Assembly (NCBI GenBank): GCA_018000835.1
Contig: JAGNJD010000003.1
Span: 1 to 59,014 of the forward strand
Direction of reading: 5' to 3'
Length of the DNA: 59,014 nt
From: Candidatus Goldiibacteriota bacterium
Lineage (GTDB): Bacteria; Oederibacteriota; PGYV01; DSYL01
The notes beneath the pieces were generated by a model, which was not told the DNA's origin, made no database searches, and saw only the letters and a list, made by a program, of their open reading frames with translations. Shown piece after piece: positions 37,828 through 46,618 of the stretch. A program made the translations under genes and the position numbers. The first letter of the stretch is position 1; the number at the start of each line of letters is the position of its first letter.

Positions 37828-38100
37828 ATGAACTATATAAAACGGATTATAGAATCAACGATTAAAGATTACAGTAAAATGTTTTCCATCGTTGCTTTAA
37901 CGGGACCAAGGCAGACTGGAAAATCAACGACGTTAAAGAAAATTTTATAGAAAATCTGGACAATTATTGCATAATTGACGAGGCACAATATTCCCCCCGA
38001 TATTTTCCCATATATAAAAATTAAGGTTGATTCAGACCCGACTATTAAAGGACGGTTTATACTTTCCGGTTCGCAGCAATTTATTGGAACAGCATTCAGA
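37828..38100 (+). pseudogene. P-loop ATPase relic (AAA/DUF4143 type)
   Basis: It starts NYIKRIIESTIKDYSKM and ALTGPRQTGKSTTLKKIL (Walker A), then a stop. Another frame gives NLDNYCIIDEAQYSPRYFP (Walker B, DEAQ). A third gives IKIKVDSDPTIKGRFILSG, then SQQF. The order matches DUF4143 ATPases, which have these elements in one chain with about 40 residues between the P-loop and DEAQ; that part and the C-terminal half are lost. A palindromic element (38092-38157) cuts off the end. Confidence 0.75.
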
Positions 38101-38157
38101 AAACCCCAAACTTCAGTTTGGGGAATAAAATATCTCAGTGAGATATTTTATGAATGC
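38092..38157. repeat. Compound palindrome (outer stem with two hairpins)
   Basis: GCATTCA (38092-38098) and TGAATGC (38151-38157) enclose two perfect hairpins. The first is CCCCAAAC-TTCA-GTTTGGGG (38104-38123). The second is AAAATATCT-CAGTG-AGATATTTT (38127-38149). The whole folds into a three-way junction of 66 bases. Confidence 0.75.
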
Positions 38158-38170
38158 ACACATTAAAAAT

Positions 38171-38303
38171 GTTTTATCTACTTTGCCAAGAGGGTTCCAA
38201 GGGAGCTGCGGAATATCACTGATATTCCTCGTCCCCTGGTCAATCAACGAAGTTGATTGAATTTTTTGTGGGAGCCTCGGGCTTTAGCCCGAGGGGGTCC
38301 CAC
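38171..38303 (+). repeat. Structured dispersed repeat, copy 2 (about 133 bp)
   Basis: Second copy of the element at 30283-30442. The inner stem is GGAATATC-ACT-GATATTCC. The internal hairpin of copy 1 is replaced by four bases (GAAG). The 3' hairpin CCTCGGGC-TTTA-GCCCGAGG is unchanged. Confidence 0.75.
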
Positions 38304-38473
38304 TTCAGACATCCCATATATTCAAAGGAACGGATTTACCGTTAGTTATTAAAAATTTATAACGCAATTCCGGATATGGGTCAAAAATGTAGCGGGGGTC
38401 TTCACTGCTTATTTGCCACTTATCGCTTGTCAATATTATCAATTTTTTAATTTTAATTGCTGTCCGTCAAATC

Positions 38474-38540
38474 AAAAAATTTTAAAGACATATAATTTAA
38501 AAGTAATTACATGAAATCTGTATTTTTTACGGGACATGGG
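38474..38540 (+). repeat. A/T-rich dispersed repeat, copy B
   Basis: It aligns with 30495-30560 and 46305-46376 (shared ACATATAATTT, ATGAAAT, TATTTTTTAC, GGACA). It ends two bases before a -35 box. Confidence 0.6.
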
Positions 38541-38542
38541 CG

Positions 38543-38570
38543 TTGACAACCATTCAGAAAAGTGTATAAT
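38543..38570 (+). promoter_or_regulatory. Promoter of the AbiE-like operon
   Basis: TTGACA (38543-38548), a 16-base spacer and TATAAT (38565-38570); both boxes match the consensus fully. It lies 37 bases before the toxin start. Confidence 0.7.
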
Positions 38571-38607
38571 TACTAATACAATTAAATTAACAAAAAGGAT
38601 AACTATT

Positions 38608-39270
38608 ATGGAACAGCAAATTTTTGAGAAAATATCAGCAAAAAGAGGTATTAGCACGGATAACGTTTTAAGGGAATATTATGAATACGTTATTTTAAGA
38701 GAAATGTTTGAATCGGAAATAGGAGATAAACTGGCATTTAAAGGCGGAACTGCATTAAGGATTTTTTATTCTTCGCCGAGATATTCTGATGACCTTGATT
38801 TTTCATTACTAAAAATTATTGATTTTAAAACATTTAAAACGGCTATGACCAGAATTGCCGGAAAATATGATAATTTCAGGATAAATGATTTATTGAACGA
38901 ATATAATACCATGCTGTGTGAATTCAAAATAAAAGAAGAGTGGAAAAAAATGCCCCTTACTTTAAAGATTGAGATTTCAAAAAGAAAAATTGCGGGCGTA
39001 AAAGACGTAGAAATAAAACTGGCACGAGACAACGATTTTGGACTGGAAATTTTAGGAAAAATTTTTAAACTGGAATGTTTATTTAAAGATAAAATTATGG
39101 CATTAAATGACAGGGATGAACCCAAAGATTATTTTGACGTATGGTATATCGGACAACTGTTAAACAAAAAAACCGAGTTGAAAAAAAACGTCAACATTAG
39201 AAGATATAGACAGACGTTAAACAAATATCTGCCTGAAAAATACAGAAAAATTCTGGACGAAATTTTATGA
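38608..39270 (+). CDS. AbiEii-type nucleotidyltransferase toxin
   Basis: 220 aa from ATG 38608, which has an AAGGA site; an upstream in-frame ATG at 38536 lies before the -10 box and cannot be used. FKGGTALRIFY and RYSDDLDFSL are the GG[ST] and D-x-D elements of the nucleotidyltransferase superfamily, and KDKIMALNDRDEPKDYFDV is the C-terminal motif. Related toxins add nucleotides to tRNA or use GTP to stop growth, and in phage defence they act by abortive infection. The stop overlaps the partner gene by four bases. In most AbiE loci the antitoxin comes first. Confidence 0.85.
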   Translation: MEQQIFEKISAKRGISTDNVLREYYEYVILREMFESEIGDKLAFKGGTALRIFYSSPRYSDDLDFSLLKIIDFKTFKTAMTRIAGKYDNFRINDLLNEYNTMLCEFKIKEEWKKMPLTLKIEISKRKIAGVKDVEIKLARDNDFGLEILGKIFKLECLFKDKIMALNDRDEPKDYFDVWYIGQLLNKKTELKKNVNIRRYRQTLNKYLPEKYRKILDEIL

Positions 39271-39842
39271 AAACGATTGAACTTTTGAAAAAATTAAACG
39301 AAATCAACAAAAGTTATTATACTTTTTCTGACCTGAAAAAAATAATAAATTTAAATAATGAACCGTTAAAAGTAAAATTAAACCGCCTGGTAAAACAAAA
39401 TGTTTTAAAAAGAGCAATGCGGGGCGTTTACGTCCTTTACGATAAAACGATTGATTGTGAATGTTTTGCTTGTGAATACGTCATGCCATCTTACGTGTCT
39501 TTTGAGTATGCGTTGTCCGTATACGGCATAATAAGCGAAATACCTTATGAAATTACCCTTGCAACGACAAAAAGAACGAAAAAAATAAAAGTCAACGGCA
39601 ACATAATAAGTTATAGAAAAATCAGAAAAGATTTGTTTTTTGGATATGAAAAAACCGATAAGATTTTTATTGCTACAAAAGAAAAGGCATATCTGGATTG
39701 CGTATATTTCCGGTTAAACGGCAAACAAACGGGCGTTGATGTTAAAAAAGTTGATACGAAAAAATTGGATAAAAAGATTTTATTAAATTACGCAAAAAAA
39801 TATCCTGAAAAAATAAAAAAATATGTCATGGAAAATTTTTAA
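39267..39842 (+). CDS. AbiEi-like antitoxin (type IV toxin-antitoxin)
   Basis: 191 aa. The N-terminal 65 residues fit a winged helix (YTFSDLKKIINLNNE, LKRAMRGVYVLYD), and the second part, YVSFEYALSVYGIIS with EITLATTKRTKKI and KEKAYLDCVYF, is typical of AbiEi family proteins. It should repress the operon and counter the toxin just upstream. Start ATG 39267 is coupled to the toxin stop. It is convergent with the oxidoreductase gene, sharing four bases at the ends. Confidence 0.82.
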   Translation: MKTIELLKKLNEINKSYYTFSDLKKIINLNNEPLKVKLNRLVKQNVLKRAMRGVYVLYDKTIDCECFACEYVMPSYVSFEYALSVYGIISEIPYEITLATTKRTKKIKVNGNIISYRKIRKDLFFGYEKTDKIFIATKEKAYLDCVYFRLNGKQTGVDVKKVDTKKLDKKILLNYAKKYPEKIKKYVMENF

Positions 39843-40951
39843 ACGTATTTGTTTTTAAAATTTTGTATGTCTTTTTCTTTATCCCACCACATTCTAAAAG
39901 GAGTCGTTATTTTTTGCGTCCTGCCGGTTTTTGCAGATAAATATGCCTTGTGCATTACTTCAACGATGTGCAATGACTGGGCTGCGTCATAAACCGGTTG
40001 TTTGTTATTCCTTATTGCATAAATGAATTTCCCCATTATGTCGTCTTCCGGTGTAAATGGAGGCAGGTCGGGTGCCCAGCAATCCTGTAAATTTCTCCAT
40101 TTTATTTTTTTACCCCGGATTTTTTCCTTCGTATGGACGATTAAAGGATATTCATCAAATCCGTCAAAGTTGATGTATATGGCACCATGACGGCCGTATA
40201 TTATGGTTCTGTTTTCCAGAAAAGGATGCTGCCAGGATGCCTTAACCGTTGCAAAAACGCCGCCTTCAAAAGTAAGTATCATAACGTCGTTATCGTCAAC
40301 TGTGGGTTTTACTTTTTTGCCGTCGGGCAGCAATCTTTTTGGTATAAGCGTGTTTGAAAATGCAGAAACATTTTTTACCGGCCCCATTATGGAAATCAGC
40401 CGGGATAAGGCATAACAACCCACGTCAAGCATTGCACCGCCGTCTGCAGTTTTTTTGTCATAATACCAGTTCAGACGCGGCGGCCCTGAAAAGGACAACT
40501 CGGAATGTGCGGAAGTTATTTTACCTATGTATTTTTCCTTTACGTATTTTAATGCAGCGGTAAACTGAGGGTAATGGTCAAAGGGAAGACCGTTAAATAT
40601 TCTTTTGTATTTTTTTGCCGTTTCATACATTTTTTTTGCATCGTTAAAATTTGTAGCAGCAGGTTTTTCAACAAGAACGTGTGCACCTGCTTTCATGCAA
40701 TGGATTGCATGCTGTGCATGCATTGAATGTGGCGTCGTTATCACAACGGCATCCGGGGACGTTTCCTTTAGCATTTTTTCATAGTCGTCAAAATAGGAAG
40801 GTATTCCATATTTTTCTGCCTTGCTTTTTGCATTTTCAATGTGCCGCGAATAAATGGCTATGTTTTCAACGTCCTTTAATTTTTGCGACATGATTATGAA
40901 CCTGTCTGAAATTTCTCCTGCACCGAGATAAGCAATTTTTACGGTTTTCAT
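39839..40951 (-). CDS. Gfo/Idh/MocA family oxidoreductase
   Basis: 370 aa. Rossmann motif IAYLGAGEISDRF starts at residue 5, the dinucleotide-binding TTPHSMHAQHAI is near 95, and VLVEKPAATNFNDA holds the EKP motif with the catalytic Lys. The second domain has GGAMLDVGCYALSRL. The protein would oxidise or reduce a sugar or cyclitol with NAD(P). Substrate unknown. GGAGAA precedes its ATG. It is transcribed opposite to all neighbours and ends four bases inside the AbiEi gene. Confidence 0.9.
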   Translation of the reverse strand: MKTVKIAYLGAGEISDRFIIMSQKLKDVENIAIYSRHIENAKSKAEKYGIPSYFDDYEKMLKETSPDAVVITTPHSMHAQHAIHCMKAGAHVLVEKPAATNFNDAKKMYETAKKYKRIFNGLPFDHYPQFTAALKYVKEKYIGKITSAHSELSFSGPPRLNWYYDKKTADGGAMLDVGCYALSRLISIMGPVKNVSAFSNTLIPKRLLPDGKKVKPTVDDNDVMILTFEGGVFATVKASWQHPFLENRTIIYGRHGAIYINFDGFDEYPLIVHTKEKIRGKKIKWRNLQDCWAPDLPPFTPEDDIMGKFIYAIRNNKQPVYDAAQSLHIVEVMHKAYLSAKTGRTQKITTPFRMWWDKEKDIQNFKNKYV

Positions 40952-41090
40952 AATATTCTCCTTTTGAAATTATTTTTTTTCTGTCTTTGCAGGCCTGCAA
41001 CGTTTTCATACGCGATTTGCATTCTACAAAGGATAAAAACGTTTGTCTTTGCAGGCGACCGGTAATTTTTATGAGCAATAAATATTTTTA

Positions 41091-41117
41091 TTGATTTTTT
41101 TGTTTATTTTATATAAT
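41091..41117 (+). promoter_or_regulatory. Weak promoter candidate for the peptidase gene
   Basis: TTGATT (41091-41096) and TATAAT (41112-41117) are separated by only 15 bases. Two direct repeats GTCTTTGCAGGC (about 40982 and 41045) and the palindrome TGCAGGCCTGCA lie just upstream, in the gap between the divergent genes. Confidence 0.3.
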
Positions 41118-41150
41118 ATCAGTATAAATGCAAGTAAAAAGGACGGTAAA

Positions 41151-42182
41151 GTGAAGGAACGATTGTTAAATTTAATACAGAAATTAAAAAATGAGATATC
41201 TTTAAAAAGAATATTATTATTGTCTTTTTCTCTTTCTATATTACTTTTAATTGCAGCAGTTTCAATATTAATTTCTGCCAAAGAAAGCACTGCATTAACT
41301 TCATTAAAAGATGAAAAACTGGAAAACCTGCTGAAAGAAAAGGGACAAAATCTTGACGATTTATTTAAAGATAACTATGCAGACGTCTGCAAGAGAGACA
41401 AGGAACTTGCATACATTTATCTGAATAAAAAATTAAAGGCAAAAGATTTAACAATAGCATTTTATAAAATAAAAATGGGGGAAAATTTCTGGACCGTTGC
41501 AAAAAAATACGGAGTTAACATTGATACGATTGTTGGTGCAAACCCGGAGCTGGAAGATTTACTGGCAAGAGTAAATCAGCAACTTATAATACCTTTGAAA
41601 CCCGGGGTTTTGCATCAGGTGCTGGATAAAGAAGAAACCCTTGACCTGCTTGCAGAATTGTATAAGGTTGATAAAGAAACAATAATCAAATCAAATAATT
41701 TAAAAGGGGAAAAAGTAAATTTACTTGACGTGTTATTTATACCAGGTGCAAAACCCGTATACATGAGTGAAAATCTGAAAAAATTATACAGCAAGCGTTC
41801 AATGTTCCGATCTCCCCTGAGCGGCACTTACACGTCGTTATTTGGAACGCGGATTCATCCCGTAACCGGAGTAAAACACGGACATAAGGCCGTTGACATA
41901 AGGGCAAAAATAGGAACATGGGTCGGTGCGGCAGCAGACGGCGTCGTCGTATTTGCGGGCTGGGAAGAAAATCTCGGATACTGCGTAAAAATAAAACATA
42001 AGGATGGCTATACCACCATTTACGGGCATCTGAGCAAAATATACGTCAAACCATATCAAAAAGTTCCGGCCGGAAAACTTATAGCAAAGACAGGGAATTC
42101 GGGCAGGACTACGGGACCACATCTTCATTTTGCCATTTTAAAAAATGGGACGGCAGTAAATCCACTGGATTATTTATGGTAA
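41151..42182 (+). CDS. LysM and M23 domain cell-wall endopeptidase
   Basis: 343 aa from GTG 41151, chosen because AAGGA is well spaced and the upstream extension to 41091 overlaps promoter-like sequence. A membrane anchor (LLLSFSLSILLLIAAVSIL) lies near residues 20-38. Two LysM-like segments follow: FWTVAKKYGVNIDTIVGANP and TLDLLAELYKVDKETII. The C-terminal M23 domain has GTRIHPVTGVKHGHKAVD, with zinc ligands His and Asp, and TTGPHLHFAI, with the His pair. It probably cuts peptide cross-links in peptidoglycan during growth or division. Confidence 0.92.
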   Translation: MKERLLNLIQKLKNEISLKRILLLSFSLSILLLIAAVSILISAKESTALTSLKDEKLENLLKEKGQNLDDLFKDNYADVCKRDKELAYIYLNKKLKAKDLTIAFYKIKMGENFWTVAKKYGVNIDTIVGANPELEDLLARVNQQLIIPLKPGVLHQVLDKEETLDLLAELYKVDKETIIKSNNLKGEKVNLLDVLFIPGAKPVYMSENLKKLYSKRSMFRSPLSGTYTSLFGTRIHPVTGVKHGHKAVDIRAKIGTWVGAAADGVVVFAGWEENLGYCVKIKHKDGYTTIYGHLSKIYVKPYQKVPAGKLIAKTGNSGRTTGPHLHFAILKNGTAVNPLDYLW

Positions 42183-42185
42183 TTG

Positions 42186-43661
42186 ATGAACATCGCAATA
42201 GTATATCCCCTTATAAAACAAAAAAACAAAATTCCTTTACTCGGACAAAACAGGCAGTTTAAATTTACAAATTCGAAACAGATAAAAATTTTTCCACTCG
42301 TCCCGGCGTCCCTTGCAACAATCCTGAAAAATAACGGACACAACGTTTTATGGCTTGATGCAATAAACAAGCCGGTTGCTGATTTTGAAAAAAAAATAAA
42401 GGATTTTAAGCCGGATTTTATTTTTCTTGAAACAAAAGCCCCCATAATAAAAAAGCACTGGGAATGGATAAATAACCTTAAATCAGAAATTGCCGATTGT
42501 AAAATAGTTTTATCCGGAGACCACGTAAGTTTTTTTCCTGAAGAGTCTTTGTTAAACAGCAAAACTGATTACGTCATAACTGGAGGTGATTATGACGTTA
42601 CTATTGCAAAACTTATTGCACATCTGTGTGGCAGCGGAGAAATGCCCAAAGGCGTATATTATAAAAACAAAATGCTGGATGGCACATGGCAGATAAAAAA
42701 TTCAGGGAATGCGGAACTTTATGACGACCTTGATTCACTTCCTTTTATTGACAGGGATTTAACTGACTGGAAGACCTATGGTGAGGCATATTTATACAGA
42801 CCATGTGCATACGTGTTGACCGGAAGGGGTTGTGGAAGGGAAGGAAAAGAGACGGGCGGGGTGTGCACTTTTTGTATCTGGCAGCATGCTTTCTGGCAGA
42901 AAAAAGCACGTCTGCGGACGCCGGCAAACGTTGCAGAGGAAATAGAAATGCTCGTAAAAAAATACGGAGTTTATGAAATATTTGACGACAATGAATCAGG
43001 TGCAATCTGGTCTTATGAATGGCTTTCAGGTTTTTTGACTGAAATTGAAAAAAGAAAGATAAAAGGCAGATTTGTCCTGTCGTCAAATGCACGGGCAGAG
43101 GACCTGACAGAAGAAAAATGCAGAATAATGAAAAAGACAGGTTACAGGTTATTAAAAGTAGGACTTGAGTCGGGCAACAGTGAGACGCTGAAAAGAATAG
43201 GCAAACTTGAAACGGTTGAGCAGATAAAGGAAAATATAAAAAGGGCAAAAGATTACGGATTTAAGATATTGATGACAATAATGGTGGGGTATCCATGGGA
43301 GCATGAAAATGAAGTAAAAAATACCTATGAAACTGCAAAGGAACTCATGCTATATAGAACGCATTTCGGGGATTCTCTTCAGGCATCAATAGTAACGCCT
43401 TATCCCGGCACACCTTTATATAAAGAAGCACAAAAAAACGACTGGCTGACCGCTGATGCGGACGATTATGAAAATTTTGATATGGAACACGACATTTTAA
43501 AAAGTGACATTGATACTGCGTCCTGGTGCAGAAAAATATGGAACATCCACACGCATCCTTTATTTTTAATAAAGAGTTTGTTTACGATAAGGTCAATAAG
43601 AGATATTGACGTTGCATTCCGTGGCATTTCCTCCCTTTTCGGGCATTTAAGGGATTATTAA
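42186..43661 (+). CDS. B12-binding radical SAM protein with stretched cluster motif
   Basis: 491 aa from ATG 42186, three bases after the peptidase stop. The N-terminal cobalamin-binding-like domain has FPLVPASLATILKNNGHNV. The radical SAM domain has Cys at 216, 227 and 230: RGCGREGKETGG, then VCTFC. Spacing is thus C-x10-C-x2-C, not the usual C-x3-C-x2-C. EIFDDNESGAIW and LKVGLESGNSETLKRIGK match the later strands of the barrel. The substrate is unknown; relatives methylate or rearrange unactivated carbons in lipids and metabolites. It may form an operon with the peptidase gene. Confidence 0.85.
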   Translation: MNIAIVYPLIKQKNKIPLLGQNRQFKFTNSKQIKIFPLVPASLATILKNNGHNVLWLDAINKPVADFEKKIKDFKPDFIFLETKAPIIKKHWEWINNLKSEIADCKIVLSGDHVSFFPEESLLNSKTDYVITGGDYDVTIAKLIAHLCGSGEMPKGVYYKNKMLDGTWQIKNSGNAELYDDLDSLPFIDRDLTDWKTYGEAYLYRPCAYVLTGRGCGREGKETGGVCTFCIWQHAFWQKKARLRTPANVAEEIEMLVKKYGVYEIFDDNESGAIWSYEWLSGFLTEIEKRKIKGRFVLSSNARAEDLTEEKCRIMKKTGYRLLKVGLESGNSETLKRIGKLETVEQIKENIKRAKDYGFKILMTIMVGYPWEHENEVKNTYETAKELMLYRTHFGDSLQASIVTPYPGTPLYKEAQKNDWLTADADDYENFDMEHDILKSDIDTASWCRKIWNIHTHPLFLIKSLFTIRSIRDIDVAFRGISSLFGHLRDY

Positions 43662-43867
43662 TTTTAAGGATGTCCGTTGAAATGAAAACATACTTATGCA
43701 AACCTGCAAAGCATGGGATTTTAAAAACCAGAAATTGGGCAAAAACAGATGGAATATTTACAAACCAAATTTATGATATAATATCCTGATTAAAAAAGAC
43801 TTCTTAAAGAACAATTGAAGAGAGAAACGTTGTTTTTACGTCAAACGTTGTAAAAGGAAGTAAAAAC

Positions 43868-45385
43868 GTGAAACTAAAAATTTTACTGGTAAATCCGCCA
43901 CGGGTTGGCGGGTATTCCGTGGTGCGGGAAGAAAGATTTGAGCATAAGGACATTGGTTCGGTTTATCCGCCGCTTTCCTTATTATATACTGCTGCTGTGC
44001 TGGAGAAAAATCCGGATTATGAGATAAAACTGATTGATGCAAATGGTTTTGATTATTCACCTGCTTACGTCCGTGACAGGATTATGGAATTTGCCCCTGA
44101 CGTCGTAATAAGCCGCTGCGGGTTTGATACGCAAAAGCAGGATATTGCCGTTTTATCCATGGCAAAGGATGCCGGCGCAATAACAGTTTTAAGAAACAAA
44201 ATCATTTCTGACGTGCCTGAAATAAGGGACGATATTTTAAAAAACGAAGACGTGGACGTTTTTATAAATTATGAACCGGAAGCTGTAATTGAAAAACTCA
44301 TGGAAGCGATACAAAAAAGCAAAGAAGATTTTTCTGCAAGGCAGAACGTATCTTCCGTTTTATTCAATGAATATTGCAAAAAAGACGACAATTTCAGGAA
44401 TTATTTAAACGAGGTTCCCGGCATATCTTATCGTTTCAACGGTGAGATTACAACAACCAGACCTGCGCATGAGATTGACGACCTGGACAAATTACCATAT
44501 CCTGCATATCATCTGCTGCCGTCTTTAAAACCATACCATACGGGAGTAATGCAGCCGCCTTTTGCACTCGTTGCAACGACACGCGGATGTCCTTTCACCT
44601 GCACTTTTTGTGCATACGGCAGATCAAAATGCAGGGAGAGAAGCGTTGAAAACGTAATCGCCGAGATAAAATGGTTGCGTGAAAAATTCAAAATAAAATC
44701 TTTTTTGTTTTTTGACGATACCATTTCAATAAGGCAGGAAAGGGTAAAAGAATTATGCATGAGAATGATACAGGAAGGCCTGGATAAACTTAACTGGACA
44801 TGCTGCACGAGGGCAAACCTCGTTACTTTTGAATTGCTGCAGATCATGAAAAAAGCAGGTATGAAGGAAATTGCCATTGGAATTGAAACCGGTTCTGAAA
44901 CGATTTTACGAAATATAAAAAAAGGAGTGCCGCTTGATTCCATAAGACAGACGGCAGAATGGTGCAGGAAATTAAAAATCATGTTTTACGGGCTTGCAAT
45001 TATAGGACTACCGGGAGAAACAAAGGAAACAATAGAAGAGACGGTCCGGTTCATAAAAGAGATAGATCCTTTTTACACGCAGTTTTGTTTTTCAACTCCG
45101 TTTCCAAATACGGAAATGTACGGGTATTATGAAAAAAACGGATTTTTGTTAACGAAGGACTGGTCAAAATATTTTCCGCTTTCTGAAGAACCTGTAATAA
45201 GAACTGAAAAATTATCAGCCGAAGAATTAAAAAAGTTAAGACAAAAAGCATACGAAAAAATATTGTTAAGACCTTCATACCTGTTAAGACAGGTGAGACC
45301 GTTTGACTGGGCATGGAACATAAAGGGCTTCATAAAAATAATGGGAAGGATATGGAGGGTTATAACCGGAAAAGCGGTGAGGTAA
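43868..45385 (+). CDS. B12-binding domain radical SAM protein
   Basis: 505 aa, GTG start behind GGAAG. N-terminal B12-like domain: KILLVNPPRVGG, SVYPPLSLLYTAAVLEK. The radical SAM motif TRGCPFTCTFC has Cys 241, 245 and 248 with normal spacing. FLFFDDTISIRQERV and EIAIGIETGSETILRNIKKG follow. Such BchE-like proteins act on lipids, tetrapyrroles or natural products. The reaction is not clear here. It lies 206 bases after another member of the family, from which it differs in the cluster motif. Confidence 0.88.
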   Translation: MKLKILLVNPPRVGGYSVVREERFEHKDIGSVYPPLSLLYTAAVLEKNPDYEIKLIDANGFDYSPAYVRDRIMEFAPDVVISRCGFDTQKQDIAVLSMAKDAGAITVLRNKIISDVPEIRDDILKNEDVDVFINYEPEAVIEKLMEAIQKSKEDFSARQNVSSVLFNEYCKKDDNFRNYLNEVPGISYRFNGEITTTRPAHEIDDLDKLPYPAYHLLPSLKPYHTGVMQPPFALVATTRGCPFTCTFCAYGRSKCRERSVENVIAEIKWLREKFKIKSFLFFDDTISIRQERVKELCMRMIQEGLDKLNWTCCTRANLVTFELLQIMKKAGMKEIAIGIETGSETILRNIKKGVPLDSIRQTAEWCRKLKIMFYGLAIIGLPGETKETIEETVRFIKEIDPFYTQFCFSTPFPNTEMYGYYEKNGFLLTKDWSKYFPLSEEPVIRTEKLSAEELKKLRQKAYEKILLRPSYLLRQVRPFDWAWNIKGFIKIMGRIWRVITGKAVR

Positions 45386-45588
45386 AGATGTCCAGGCAAT
45401 CAATGAATTTCAATAAAAATTTATACCCCAAAGATGCAATGGAAATGTATCAGTATAAAATTGGCGGTTGCAGGATTGCTTTTTCCGGAATTGAAACGGG
45501 CTGATGTTATGGGTATGCTTTATGTAATCAGTTCATTTCAGACCTGCAAAATCAACCCTGCAATTGCCACGCTCTTATCAGGAAGGAA

Positions 45589-45621
45589 ATATGAAATTAA
45601 TATTTTTTTTACCGGATAGGA
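45589..45621 (+). repeat. A/T-rich repeat, partial copy
   Basis: It matches only the 3' half of the repeat (ATATGAAAT, then TATTTTTTTTACCGGATAGG). Confidence 0.5.
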
Positions 45622-46246
45622 TTTTCATAAAAAACGTTCTACAAAGATACAAGACAAAAAATAAAAAATTTTATGTTGTCTGGATATTTTTAATGGACGT
45701 AAATAATCGGTGCTTTTAATTTACGGTAAGGAAAAGAAGTTTTGTGATTGAATAATTATATCCGGATAATTCTTTCCAGCTTGTATCCTTTTTTATGTCG
45801 GATTCAAAATCAAAAGTAACGTTTATATTTTTCCATGATTTTATATCATCAATGGAAAGAAAATTTTTAACCTGCCACACTTTAACTTTAAAAATTGTTA
45901 TTTTGGCTTTCATATCCAGTTTAGCCTCTCTTTCCTGAATTATATATCGCCTTTTTCCTGATTCCTTTAATTTAGACACCTGATAATCAAAAAAGTTGCA
46001 AAAAAGTTGTATACCAATTTTTAACTTTGACAAAAAGTTTGATAATATAAAACTTAATAAATTATCATTGCTGTCCGGTTAATTTAATGGATGAATTGTT
46101 GCATTTTTTTTCGTAATAAATTGTCTGCTTGCTTCCATCAGGTTTTAGTTTACCTGCTTTGCGTGGCTTGCGCAAACACCCTTTTTTGCCATTATATCCG
46201 TGCCTCACGGTAATGCTTGTCCTTCTTCTGCTTCCTGTAACTTATT

Positions 46247-46376
46247 GCAATGAATTCCTCAAAAAATGCAATCAATCCCTCCATTCTTATTGATGACCCC
46301 ACTGTTAAAAATTTCATAAAAACATATAATTTTAAGGGGATTATATGAAAATATATATTTTTTTTATCAGACAGGA
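46247..46376 (+). repeat. A/T-rich dispersed repeat, copy C (composite)
   Basis: It has both parts seen at 30445-30560: GCAATGAATTCC...TGCAATCAATCC (46247-46282), then the 70-bp part (46305-46376) with CATATAATTTTAAGG, TATATGAAA and CAGACAGGA. Confidence 0.6.
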
Positions 46377-46494
46377 ATGAATAAATTATATGATAAAATA
46401 TTGTTTTTGTTTGGTGAAATATAAGTTTTTTGTTTGTGGCGAAGCGCGGTGTTATTTAAACGCTAAAACGGTTTGATTAAACGTGTAAATTTAC

Positions 46495-46523
46495 TTGACT
46501 TTTTAATCACCTGCATGTATATT
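46495..46523 (+). promoter_or_regulatory. Promoter of the 1350-aa surface protein gene
   Basis: TTGACT (46495-46500), a 17-base spacer and TATATT (46518-46523), 96 bases before the ATG. Confidence 0.6.
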
Positions 46524-46618
46524 TAATTTAACGATGAAATAAAACAGGGTATGAGTTACATGGGACAGGACAAATAAAGTAATAAAAAAGATTCAAAATT
46601 AATAAGGTGGGGCTTCTT

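Larger units (their letters stand above)
45386..46618. other. 1.2-kb region without convincing genes
   Basis: AT-rich. It contains a partial A/T-rich repeat (45589-45621), a possible but unconvincing minus-strand frame at 45716-46033, a composite repeat (46247-46376) and the promoter at 46495-46523. It looks like a place where genes have decayed. Confidence 0.5.

Noticed and set aside
38536..38607. N-terminal extension of the AbiEii toxin
   Set aside because: It would start within or before the -35/-10 boxes at 38543-38570; ATG 38608 has the ribosome-binding site.
43662..43867. Cobalamin riboswitch before the second B12-type radical SAM gene
   Set aside because: The 206 bases show no B12-box-like pattern or complex fold; only a TATAAT box at 43777 is visible.
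45716..46033. Minus-strand frame of 105 codons
   Set aside because: TTG start, no ribosome-binding site, no recognised motif, in a decayed AT-rich region. A gene remnant is possible but not supported.
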